Part shown: piece after piece, positions 8,945-17,765 of the stretch
How positions within the stretch are numbered: position 1 is the first letter of the stretch
How the letters are laid out: each line of letters opens with the position of its first letter
Assembly (NCBI GenBank): GCA_022648295.1
Contig: JALCME010000001.1
Coordinates: 433,779 to 497,778, forward strand
Source: Bacteroides sp.
GTDB taxonomy: Bacteria; Bacteroidota; Bacteroidia; Bacteroidales; Bacteroidaceae
Length of the DNA: 64,000 nucleotides
Direction of reading: 5' to 3'
Notes under the pieces: model-generated
Database searches by the model: none
Told to the model about the DNA's origin: nothing
What the model saw: only the letters and a program-made list of their open reading frames with translations
Translations under genes and position numbers: made by a program

Positions 8945-10411
8945 TTACTTATTCCATTTTTGCTGGGCATCGGGCAAGGTCGTCCAACTCTGATCCACAT
9001 AATCTTTAGACGCATCTACTACAATGAGTACCTGGTCATTGCCACTGCAATAACCACTGTCATACTGGAAAGAAGTTACTTTATTGTCAAACTCACCGAC
9101 ATATTCCAACTTACCATCTTTAGCTGCATACCACCATACCTTCTTTTTATTCCCGCTGATCTTGCGAAGATCTATCTGCATGGGGCGACCGGTATAGTTA
9201 TACACCAACAAATAATCCTTACCCCGCGTAGCAATGGCACGGTCGTAGCGTTCTCCGTTCTTACCGGCAATAATGCTTTGATCCGGTACACGCTCAAAGA
9301 AGGGGAAAGTAAGAATCAGGTTCTTTAAATAGTTCATCTGATTGTAACCGGGATCGTTCAAAGCATCATACCAAGACTCTTTAGCTCCATAAGCCCCACC
9401 TATGCCCGGACGGACAAACTGCATAATGGAATTATTGCCATAGGTATGGCCAAAGGCCCCGGCAAAGACCGACCAATAAGCATACCTGCGGGTATCGGCG
9501 GCAGTCCAGCGTATCTCATCGGGATCATGCAGTCCCTGGGGAATGCCTTCATAGGAAGGTTCACCATCAATAACCGGTTTCATCGGCTTCATAGCCAGAC
9601 TGCGTTCCACAAATCTCCAGTTATCTTCCTCCGTATTCTCTTCAATAGGATAATCACCATCTCCGTTACGTTGTCCGTAGCGACGATGCCCGCTTTGAAA
9701 CATGTTGAAGTCCAGCCAATCGGATTGATTGAACCAGGTGGACGACATCGTCCTCCCCCGCGGATGGAAAGTCATTAAATGATTTTTGTCGATAGCCTTG
9801 ATACTTTCCGCCAATGCCTCCCATTCAGCTGTCTTCACATTACCCTGAATATCACCTCCTATAATCCAGATGATATTGGGCATATCTTTATATCGTTCCG
9901 CCAAAAAACGGCCATAAGCCTTTGCTTCGTCCACACTCATCTTGCCACTCTTAACCAAGCCACCCCAAATGCAAACCATTCCAATATAAATGCCCTTACT
10001 TGCGGCCGTGTTAATAATATAATCCATGTGATCCCAGTAGCCATAAACCCCGGCTTTATCAATATGCTTAAAGTCGAAGCCATCGGGGAACGAATATTGT
10101 CCGTAAGTATTGAGCGCAGGCACCCCGTTTACGGTTTGTACCTGAACGACATTATAACCACGTTGTTTACAAGCCTCCAAATAATATTCCGCCTCATCAC
10201 GGTTCAAACGTTCGGGTAACAGCCATCCGGTATCCCCCATCCAAAAGAAGGGTACTCCGTTTTCGTGCTTTAAATAACGTCCTTCGGAAGAAACGACGAG
10301 CTTACCGTTGCTCCAGGGAATATAAGTTTTCACTTTTGCTTGCCGGGCAGATACATTACCTGTTGCTAACAGCAGTAAAATCAATAAAGAGCCCAATAAT
10401 TTTGTTCTCAT
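8945..10411 (-). CDS. GH140 apiosidase
   Basis: Predicted endo-apiosidase that cuts the D-apiose to GalA linkage where RG-II side chains A and B join the backbone. The 488-residue protein has a signal peptide (LLLLATGNVSARQ), a DUF4038-type (beta/alpha)8 barrel opening with the motif FFWMGDTGW, and a small C-terminal beta-domain (YLLVYNYTGRPM) typical of the collagen-binding-like domain of this family. Candidate catalytic acids are Asp in IIGGDIQGN near residue 186 and Glu in VIDGEPSYEG near 284, at the ends of barrel strands. Only RG-II among common plant pectins needs this activity, so it is one of the best substrate markers in the locus. Confidence 0.9.
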   Translation of the reverse strand: MRTKLLGSLLILLLLATGNVSARQAKVKTYIPWSNGKLVVSSEGRYLKHENGVPFFWMGDTGWLLPERLNRDEAEYYLEACKQRGYNVVQVQTVNGVPALNTYGQYSFPDGFDFKHIDKAGVYGYWDHMDYIINTAASKGIYIGMVCIWGGLVKSGKMSVDEAKAYGRFLAERYKDMPNIIWIIGGDIQGNVKTAEWEALAESIKAIDKNHLMTFHPRGRTMSSTWFNQSDWLDFNMFQSGHRRYGQRNGDGDYPIEENTEEDNWRFVERSLAMKPMKPVIDGEPSYEGIPQGLHDPDEIRWTAADTRRYAYWSVFAGAFGHTYGNNSIMQFVRPGIGGAYGAKESWYDALNDPGYNQMNYLKNLILTFPFFERVPDQSIIAGKNGERYDRAIATRGKDYLLVYNYTGRPMQIDLRKISGNKKKVWWYAAKDGKLEYVGEFDNKVTSFQYDSGYCSGNDQVLIVVDASKDYVDQSWTTLPDAQQKWNK

Positions 10412-10458
10412 AGTAGTATAATTATTATTTCTATTCTTTTATATTCGCATCCACTCAC

Positions 10459-12915
10459 TTACTTCCCCCGGATCACATATTCCTCTCCGGCCTTCGTCTC
10501 TAAATCATATAAATACGTTTTCGGAAGATGAACTTCATTCAAACGGGCATTCTTATTAATCAAAGGATCAGGAACCTGAGGTACGGCATACAAAGGGTTC
10601 GGATTAATTCCTTTTGCCCGGTGAAGCCCTTTACCGGAAAGCGGAGTAAGGGAACGCAAGCGACAAGTCCCGCCTATACGCGATTTCACAGTCAATTGAT
10701 TCACACGACCGTCTTTCCAGCCTAAAGCCAGTTCAAATCCGCCTCGTGCAACCAATCCCTTCACTTCCCCTTCTTTCCACAAGGAAGGCAATGCGGGAAG
10801 CAAGTAGATAAAACCGTCATAACTTTGCATCAGCATTTCAGCAATTCCCGCAGTACAGCCAAAGTTTCCGTCAATCTGAAATGGCGGGTGGGCATCAAAC
10901 AAATTAGGATATGTCCCTCCTTTTTTCTTCTCATCGCGCACCAGGGATAATTGGTCTGTAATCAACTTATAAGCGTGATCTCCATCGAGCAGACGCGCCC
11001 ATAAACAAACTTTCCATCCCATACTCCATCCCGTTGAGGGGTCTCCGCGATGAATAAGCGAAGTACGCGCCGCATCAAACAGTTCGGGAGTACGGTAAGG
11101 CGAAATCTGATTACTTGGAAACATACCATATAGATGGGAAAGATGGCGATGAACATCATTCGGGTCATCCCAATCGAACATCCATTCCTGCAATTGTCCC
11201 CAACGCCCGATTTGCATGGGAGGCATCTCCTGTAAACGTTGCCGGAGATGAAGGGCTAAATCACGGTCGGTATCCAGTAAACGGGAAGCTGTAATAACCG
11301 AAGTCCATAAATCAAAAATCAGTTGGTTATCCATTGTACAGCCGGCAGCAGTCGTTGCTTTCCCTCCACTCCCCGCATGCGTATTCTCAGGAGAATTACT
11401 CGGGCAAACCACCAGCCAGCCATGAACAGGCTCTTTAACCATCGTCTCGTCAAAGAAGCGTGCGGCTCCTTTCATGATGGGATACACCGAACGCAAGAAA
11501 TTCAAGTCACCCGTGTATAAATAATGTTCCCACAAATGACGGCACAGCCAGGCACCTCCCGAAGGCCACATGCCCGACGGCGCCTTATCTATCGCTCCGG
11601 TCACCCGCCAAATATCCGTATTATGATGCAAAACCCAGCCATCGGCACCGTACATCACCTTTGCCGTTTCAGCCCCGGTCTCACTCACCTCTTTAATCAA
11701 TTGGAAAAGCGGGCCGTTCAATTCCGTTAAGTTAGTCACTTCAGAAGGCCAGTAATTCATTTCCAGATTAATATTGCATGTATACTTACCGTCCCATGAA
11801 GGAAACAGTTTATCATTCCATATACCTTGCAGATTAGCCGGTTGCCCTCCCGGTTGGGAAGAACAAATCAGCAGATAGCGACCGAATTTGAAATAGGTAG
11901 CCACCAGATTAGCATCTTTTGTCTCTTTAAAACGTGCTATACGCAAATCGGTAGGAACATCCTTGTATAGGTTCGTACCCAAATCCAGAGATACCCGATC
12001 CATATATTGCTGATAAAAAGCAACATGTGCTTTTTCCGCATCAGCAAAGTTATGTTCCAGCGCTTTAGCTAAATAGTTCTTGGCACGCTCCACCGGATCA
12101 GCGCTAATATCATGATAATTATTAAAATTGGTAGCAATAGAAACATACAGCACCGCTTCGTCGGCTCCTTCAACAGATAATACACCATCTTTGCAAACCA
12201 TTTTCCCACCGGATATCTTTGCCGTTAACCGACCATTGAAAAGCACTTTACCCTTCAACCCTTCATGCCAGGAAGACACCCCGGAAAGCGTAACACAATC
12301 ACCCTCTGAAGTAATGGAAGGGTCCTGATGGGGAGTGGTAAGTATTGCATTAAAAGTAATCTTAGCGGAAGCATCTGCGGTAAGAAGTACCATCACCACC
12401 TGATCGGTAAACGAAGTTAGAATCTCCCGCTGATAATGAATCCCGTCAACCTGATAGCGTACAAGAGCCCGTGCCGAATCCAAACTCAGTTCCCGATAAT
12501 AATGTGTATAACGGCTATGTCCGGGAAAGGCAATACGCAAATCTCCGAAAGTCTGATAAGGCATACCCGAATTTGTCTTTGCCATAACTTTCTCCGTTGC
12601 CAGCGTCTGGGCTTCCATATATTTCCCGGCAAAAACCAGTTCACGAACCTTGGGGATATATTCCAGTGCATCAGGATTGGCATTATTATTAGGACGCCCC
12701 GCCCAAATGGTTTCTTCGTTCAGTTGTATCTGTTCCATCGCCGGATTACCAAACACCATGGCTCCCAAACGACCATTCCCCAAAGGCAAAGCTTCAGTCC
12801 AGACCCGTGCAGGCTTGTCATACCAGAGTTTATACTCACCGGCTCTCGAAACAGACGTTTGAAAGACAGTGAGCAGCAACAGTAATCTAATCATGAAACG
12901 AGTGTGATTTCTCAT
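10459..12915 (-). CDS. GH95 alpha-L-fucosidase / alpha-L-galactosidase
   Basis: Family GH95 inverting glycosidase of 818 residues with a signal peptide. Seen: the N-terminal signature LWYDKPARVWTEALPLGNG, the barrel motifs ICSSQPGGQPANLQGIWN and HHNTDIWR, the probable acid region CPSNSPENTHAGSG, and DAHPPFQIDGNFG near the C-terminal part of the barrel. The order is N-terminal beta-domain, (alpha/alpha)6 barrel, C-terminal beta-domain. GH95 acts on alpha-1,2-L-fucose or on L-galactose. RG-II chain A carries a terminal L-galactose, and a GH95 does that job in the described RG-II pathway, so L-galactosidase is favoured by context. Only about 6 bp separate it from the esterase gene upstream. Confidence 0.9.
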   Translation of the reverse strand: MRNHTRFMIRLLLLLTVFQTSVSRAGEYKLWYDKPARVWTEALPLGNGRLGAMVFGNPAMEQIQLNEETIWAGRPNNNANPDALEYIPKVRELVFAGKYMEAQTLATEKVMAKTNSGMPYQTFGDLRIAFPGHSRYTHYYRELSLDSARALVRYQVDGIHYQREILTSFTDQVVMVLLTADASAKITFNAILTTPHQDPSITSEGDCVTLSGVSSWHEGLKGKVLFNGRLTAKISGGKMVCKDGVLSVEGADEAVLYVSIATNFNNYHDISADPVERAKNYLAKALEHNFADAEKAHVAFYQQYMDRVSLDLGTNLYKDVPTDLRIARFKETKDANLVATYFKFGRYLLICSSQPGGQPANLQGIWNDKLFPSWDGKYTCNINLEMNYWPSEVTNLTELNGPLFQLIKEVSETGAETAKVMYGADGWVLHHNTDIWRVTGAIDKAPSGMWPSGGAWLCRHLWEHYLYTGDLNFLRSVYPIMKGAARFFDETMVKEPVHGWLVVCPSNSPENTHAGSGGKATTAAGCTMDNQLIFDLWTSVITASRLLDTDRDLALHLRQRLQEMPPMQIGRWGQLQEWMFDWDDPNDVHRHLSHLYGMFPSNQISPYRTPELFDAARTSLIHRGDPSTGWSMGWKVCLWARLLDGDHAYKLITDQLSLVRDEKKKGGTYPNLFDAHPPFQIDGNFGCTAGIAEMLMQSYDGFIYLLPALPSLWKEGEVKGLVARGGFELALGWKDGRVNQLTVKSRIGGTCRLRSLTPLSGKGLHRAKGINPNPLYAVPQVPDPLINKNARLNEVHLPKTYLYDLETKAGEEYVIRGK

Positions 12916-12921
12916 AGGATG

Positions 12922-14895
12922 TTACTTTTTTGAGGCAGACTTCTTGGCAGCCTTTTCCGCTTTTATCTTATTCGCATAATCTTTATAAAGTTGATGCCAG
13001 TTTCTGCCGTTACTATTCAGATACTGCTCACACTTGGTTTTATAGATTTCAAAGATAGCAGAAATCTGCTTCATGTTCTTATAATCAATAGCCTGTTCCC
13101 GGGCTTGTTTTAAGTTCGCTAAAATCACATGTTCCTCTTCCACTGTCAGATCAGGTACAATAGCATGATAACCTTTCAAGGTAAAAGCCACTTTGCCAAC
13201 CGTATATTTGTCAAGAACTTGTTCTACCTGCTCCTCATTCAGAGCCCTTCTCAGTCCGTCCATCAATCGGGCATGTACTTCTTGTGGCATGGATGAATCA
13301 GCGATAACCTCCCTATCCAGTTTACTTAATACCTTACCAGTCAGCGGATTTATTCCCGCCGGAACCGTTGTATAAGGATGTTCATTATGCCAATCCCTTA
13401 CCTTACGCAAATGATTAAAAATTAACGTACTGACAAAAGCTTCTTTTTTCTCATCTTGCAAATGAAGGGAAGCAGTCCAATCCTGAGCTTTCTTTTCCAA
13501 ACCGGCATCGGAAATCACTCCCTGATACCTTCCTTTCGGGAAATACCCGGCAAGACCGGCAAACGAACGTATAGCGGTTTGCGGAAGCTTTTCCCCTTTC
13601 GCTCCAAAGCTAAGTAATGCTTTCTCTTGCTCTATGGTTACTTTCGACTCATCCAGCTGGCTTTTATCCAAAGCAAATACGGAAATAAAGAAGTCGTAAA
13701 CGGCGGTGCGCTTATTAATCCCGAAATCATGTCCCTCCTTGGACAGATGCACATTGCTAACCCGATCCTTTGCCTCGTAAAAGCCATAGACGTATTGCAA
13801 ATAAGGATACTCCAATACAGGCACACTACTGGTCCAATCTTTCCCGTCGGAAACCACCAACATGGGACGGGGAGCAAATGTTGCAGCGAGTTCCGCATTA
13901 TTCGTTCCTCCACAGGCAAGCGTAACGGGCATTCCACTTTCACAAGGACATCCTCCGTCAAAATGAGAGGAAAGACTGACAACCGGCGCGGCAGCCGTAT
14001 AACGATTGTCCAACACGCTCAACAAAATGGTTTGCGTCCCTCCACCGGAACCTCCGTTTACTCCAACCCGATTGGCATCAATATCATTACGGGAAGAAAG
14101 CATATAATCCAGAATTTTAATGCCATTCATAGCTTGTATCACATGGGCGGCACTGGAGTGATGGGCTGAAGCGCCCACTTGTAAGGCTGATTCCCCCCAT
14201 CCGAACAAATCATAATCCACGCACACAGCCCCCATACGGGCTAAAGTTGCCATACGCAATTGCTGATCTTCACGATACCGTCCTCCACCGAAATGTCCGT
14301 TGGGACAAATAATCAAAGCATGTTTGCCACGGGTACGGGGAGCATAGACGGAGCCACAAACATAAAGTCCCGGAAGCGTCTCAAGAGCAAAGTTATAAAC
14401 GGTGTATCCACTGAACTTGCGAACTTTCGATAGAATAGGTTTCGTGTTTACCGTTTGCTTCAACAAAGCATCAATCCCTAATTGTAAACGGACTTCCTCC
14501 CGTAAACAACTCTTTCTTTGTTCCCATTTCTCCTTATCAGGGTATAGTGTTTTCAAATAAGCCAGCATTTTCACTCCGTCTTCATCGGTGCGTCGCGGAT
14601 ATTCGTAACTTTTCAGCTTGTACAAATCCTTTCCCTGTTTAACAAACTTATAATCAAAAGGAGACAATACATTGGTAAGTGATTCCTCCACCGAGTAAGG
14701 ACGAATGCGGAAATCAGCATAAGGGAGTTTTTTACCAACCGTATCAATATCATATTTCAGCCGCACCTGAAACCGCGCCTGAATTTCATTCAAGACCGTA
14801 CCTAACGGACGGGCAAATTGATTCTCGTAAACCAAAGTTTGCCCACAAACCTCCATGGAGATCAATGCCGATATGATTAAAAGATATTTCTTCAT
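12922..14895 (-). CDS. CE19-like pectin methylesterase with STN-like and DUF3826 domains
   Basis: Secreted three-domain esterase, 657 residues. A signal peptide (to about 20) is followed by an STN-like domain (about 21-95; LGTVLNEIQARFQVRLKYD then IRPYSVEESLTNVL). An alpha/beta-hydrolase domain covers about 100-440, with nucleophile Ser near 283 in GVNGGSGGGTQT and catalytic His near 389 in EGHDFG. The C-terminal part (about 470-645) aligns by eye with the separate DUF3826 protein at 22209-22907, for example LNEEQVEQV and VEEEHVILANLKQAREQAID. The tail is Lys/Ala-rich. Known: an alpha/beta-hydrolase pectin methylesterase (family CE19) is essential for RG-II use in B. thetaiotaomicron, and this gene holds the equivalent place. 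The acetyl-xylan-esterase-like superfamily is the alternative label. Substrate is inferred. Confidence 0.8.
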   Translation of the reverse strand: MKKYLLIISALISMEVCGQTLVYENQFARPLGTVLNEIQARFQVRLKYDIDTVGKKLPYADFRIRPYSVEESLTNVLSPFDYKFVKQGKDLYKLKSYEYPRRTDEDGVKMLAYLKTLYPDKEKWEQRKSCLREEVRLQLGIDALLKQTVNTKPILSKVRKFSGYTVYNFALETLPGLYVCGSVYAPRTRGKHALIICPNGHFGGGRYREDQQLRMATLARMGAVCVDYDLFGWGESALQVGASAHHSSAAHVIQAMNGIKILDYMLSSRNDIDANRVGVNGGSGGGTQTILLSVLDNRYTAAAPVVSLSSHFDGGCPCESGMPVTLACGGTNNAELAATFAPRPMLVVSDGKDWTSSVPVLEYPYLQYVYGFYEAKDRVSNVHLSKEGHDFGINKRTAVYDFFISVFALDKSQLDESKVTIEQEKALLSFGAKGEKLPQTAIRSFAGLAGYFPKGRYQGVISDAGLEKKAQDWTASLHLQDEKKEAFVSTLIFNHLRKVRDWHNEHPYTTVPAGINPLTGKVLSKLDREVIADSSMPQEVHARLMDGLRRALNEEQVEQVLDKYTVGKVAFTLKGYHAIVPDLTVEEEHVILANLKQAREQAIDYKNMKQISAIFEIYKTKCEQYLNSNGRNWHQLYKDYANKIKAEKAAKKSASKK

Positions 14896-14963
14896 TTTAT
14901 ATTACTTGATTTAAACTATTCTACTCGCCATCAAACAAATATACTCCTTTACAACACAGCCTT

Positions 14964-17753
14964 TTACCAGAGCTTCCGTATTTCTTGTATAAACTCATGG
15001 TGTCCTGCTTTCACAAGCTTGCCGTCCTTCATTTCCGGCAAGTAAATCTTCGCCGTACAATTTGCAGGAACATTAACTTTCAGAATAAACTTCTTGCCTT
15101 TAAGCTGCCAGTCAACATCAATCACCCCATACAATGTTTCATAGGAAGCTTTCACGAATTTTAGATCTCCTACAACCTGGGGAGAAACAATAAAATGCCG
15201 AAAGCCCGGATGCAAAGGATCAGCCTTTAATCCTACCAGCGAATTAAAGAACCATTCTTCTATTTGTCCCATCATAAAATGGTTCCATGAAGCCCCCCGA
15301 CGCGGGTCCCACTGTTCGGTAAGGGTTGTAGCTCCAAACTTCAACTGGAAGCCATATCCCGGAACATCTTCATGATTTTGCATCAGATACATCAGATCAT
15401 TTAACCCGTTGCGGGCTAAGGTCTGGAACAAATAACGGGTACCAACATCTCCCGTAGTTAAACGATTACCATGCGCTTTAATATCTTCTACCAAATGGTT
15501 CAAGACTCTTGCCTTATCCTCCGAAGTTACCAGATTGAGAAAAAGAGGTAACGCATTACTGCATTGGCTACCTGATCCATACTGACCGGTCGCCCGATTG
15601 AAGAACCGCAGATTGAAAGCATCCTTCACCTGACCGGCCATGCGGGTATAATAAGCGGCATCATATTGATTGCCCACCATCTCAGCCGCACGGGACAGGT
15701 AACATAAATCCATATAATAATGTGCGGTAGCGACAAGTGGCACCGGAGTATTACGGGAAAATCCGGCTTTGAAATCACCATAATCATACCAATCCCCTAA
15801 GCCGAAAGATAAAATATGATTTTCCGCACGTGAACTTAAATAGTCCACATAAGCACGCATATTCCGGTAATAATCAACAATCAACAAACTATCACCATAA
15901 GCCTCATAGTACATAAACGGTACGATGACGAGCGAAGAACCCCACTCCGGTGAATTGGAAAAAGCATCCATCCCGGGACCTTCAAACACGGTATACTGCG
16001 GGGCAACGGTCGGAACCATTCCATCCGGATACTGGGCATCCGCCATATCCTGCACCTCCTTAGGCATTAATTGTGTTAGATTGTAATTGTAGAAAAGTCC
16101 TGGACCATTAAGATGCAGCTCCTCAAGCCACCCCAACTTTTCACGATGGGGACAATCGGTAAATACACCCTGCATATTGCTTTCTATCGCTTTTCTTATA
16201 ATGCGGTGAATGCCGTTGAACAACGTATTGGACGTCTGAAATGAAGAGACGGCAGCAGCCGAGTTACGAACGAAGCAAGATTCAATATTCTTCAATACCG
16301 GTAATTGATCGGGATTCTTCCAGCCCTTCAACACCGCCCCTTCCACCTGGATATAGCGGAATCCATAATAGGAAAAACGTGGATGCCACGTCTCATCCCC
16401 TTCTCCTTTCAACGTGTATTGATAATAGTGTGGGCGTCCGGTTTGCCGTTGATTAGCGGCTCCCTCGGGAGTTAACCCCTCGGCAACTGTAAGCATGACT
16501 TTCTGCCCTTTCTTACCCCGAATCGTTATTTCAGGGAAACCCGACAAGTTTTGTCCCATATCCAAAACAAAGGCGGAAGGATCAACCGTTCGTTTTGTTG
16601 AAACCGTAGCGGAAGTTATCTCCTGAGGAGACAATTTATGCACATGCTGAACTTTATACCGCTCTGCAATGCAAACCGGAGTGGCCTGCTGAGGACGCAA
16701 CTTGCCTTTCGGAGACTTCTGCACAACGACACCGCGCCATGCCGAATCGTTAAAAGAAGGAGCATCCCAACCAGACTGCTCTAAACGGGCATCATAATCT
16801 TCTCCTCCATAAATGGAATTAAAAGTTATCGGACTTAAAGCATATCTCCAATCCGCATTGGAAACCACCTCCTCTGTCCGACCGTCAGCATAAGTGAGTA
16901 CAAGCTTTAGTAATAAAGTAGGAGGACCGAAACTAACCTGTAACTTCCGGTAGCGTCCACCTTGTTCATTGTAGAAGCCGTTCCCCAAAATGACGCCTAA
17001 GGCATTCTCCCCTCTAAGTAACTGTGAGGTTACCTCGTAAACATTGTAATATACCGTTTTATCATAATCACTCCACAAAGGGGCAAATTCACTATTCCCT
17101 ACTTTACGCCCGTTTAACCGCAATTCATAATGCCCCAAACCGGAAACGCAAACTACCGCATCCGTAAGCTGACTTGATACGTTGAATGAACGACGCAGAT
17201 AAATACTCCTCCGGGACAAAGAATCCGCAGCCGCCCAAGAAGCTTTCACTTCTTTTTGATGCAATACCCCTCCCTGATAAATCCGTCCTGAAGGTATTTT
17301 AGCCTTTTCACGGGAAATAGCCCCGATCCATTCCGTATGGGCAAAGAAAGAAGTATCCGGCGCTAAACGAAATTCAGACTCTTTGCTCCAAGGCGAAACA
17401 TTGGCCTGTTCATCCCATATTCTGACCCGCCACAAATAGTTAACCGAAGGGATCAGAGGCTTACCCGCATAGCTCACAAACTGACTTTGAGAAGAGAGCA
17501 CCTTACCGGATTCCCAGACCAGAGAACGCTTTCCTGATTGTACAGTAAACACTTCTATGGCATAAGTAGATTGCATGCACCCCTGTGCATTGTCACTAAT
17601 CTGCCATCCAAAACGAGGAAAACGGGTTGCAACGCAAAGAGGATCAACCGCCATCTCACAAGTTGTCTTAGTCACTACAACCGCTTTCAACGGATAAGTA
17701 AACAGACAAAAAATCGAAAAGAGCAAGTATACTAATTTATTTCCCTTCACCAT
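14964..17753 (-). CDS. GH78 alpha-L-rhamnosidase, full-length
   Basis: Secreted alpha-L-rhamnosidase, 929 residues, the usual length for GH78. The order is signal peptide, Fn3-like N-terminal domain (CEMAVDPLCVATRFPRFGWQI), two beta-sandwich domains (HTEWIGA; LRLNGRKVGNSEFAPLWSDYDK), (alpha/alpha)6 barrel and C-terminal beta-domain. The acid motif is FTDCPHREKLGW near residue 535, and the probable base Glu is in FGATTLTEQWDP near 811. After GW the sequence is LEE where many family members have TGD, so one accessory acidic position differs. It lies 12 bp from the GH143-GH142 gene and about 70 bp from the esterase gene. It probably removes a specific rhamnose from RG-II; which one cannot be told from sequence. 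Confidence 0.92.
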   Translation of the reverse strand: MVKGNKLVYLLFSIFCLFTYPLKAVVVTKTTCEMAVDPLCVATRFPRFGWQISDNAQGCMQSTYAIEVFTVQSGKRSLVWESGKVLSSQSQFVSYAGKPLIPSVNYLWRVRIWDEQANVSPWSKESEFRLAPDTSFFAHTEWIGAISREKAKIPSGRIYQGGVLHQKEVKASWAAADSLSRRSIYLRRSFNVSSQLTDAVVCVSGLGHYELRLNGRKVGNSEFAPLWSDYDKTVYYNVYEVTSQLLRGENALGVILGNGFYNEQGGRYRKLQVSFGPPTLLLKLVLTYADGRTEEVVSNADWRYALSPITFNSIYGGEDYDARLEQSGWDAPSFNDSAWRGVVVQKSPKGKLRPQQATPVCIAERYKVQHVHKLSPQEITSATVSTKRTVDPSAFVLDMGQNLSGFPEITIRGKKGQKVMLTVAEGLTPEGAANQRQTGRPHYYQYTLKGEGDETWHPRFSYYGFRYIQVEGAVLKGWKNPDQLPVLKNIESCFVRNSAAAVSSFQTSNTLFNGIHRIIRKAIESNMQGVFTDCPHREKLGWLEELHLNGPGLFYNYNLTQLMPKEVQDMADAQYPDGMVPTVAPQYTVFEGPGMDAFSNSPEWGSSLVIVPFMYYEAYGDSLLIVDYYRNMRAYVDYLSSRAENHILSFGLGDWYDYGDFKAGFSRNTPVPLVATAHYYMDLCYLSRAAEMVGNQYDAAYYTRMAGQVKDAFNLRFFNRATGQYGSGSQCSNALPLFLNLVTSEDKARVLNHLVEDIKAHGNRLTTGDVGTRYLFQTLARNGLNDLMYLMQNHEDVPGYGFQLKFGATTLTEQWDPRRGASWNHFMMGQIEEWFFNSLVGLKADPLHPGFRHFIVSPQVVGDLKFVKASYETLYGVIDVDWQLKGKKFILKVNVPANCTAKIYLPEMKDGKLVKAGHHEFIQEIRKLW

Positions 17754-17765
17754 GGCCCTCCGTTA

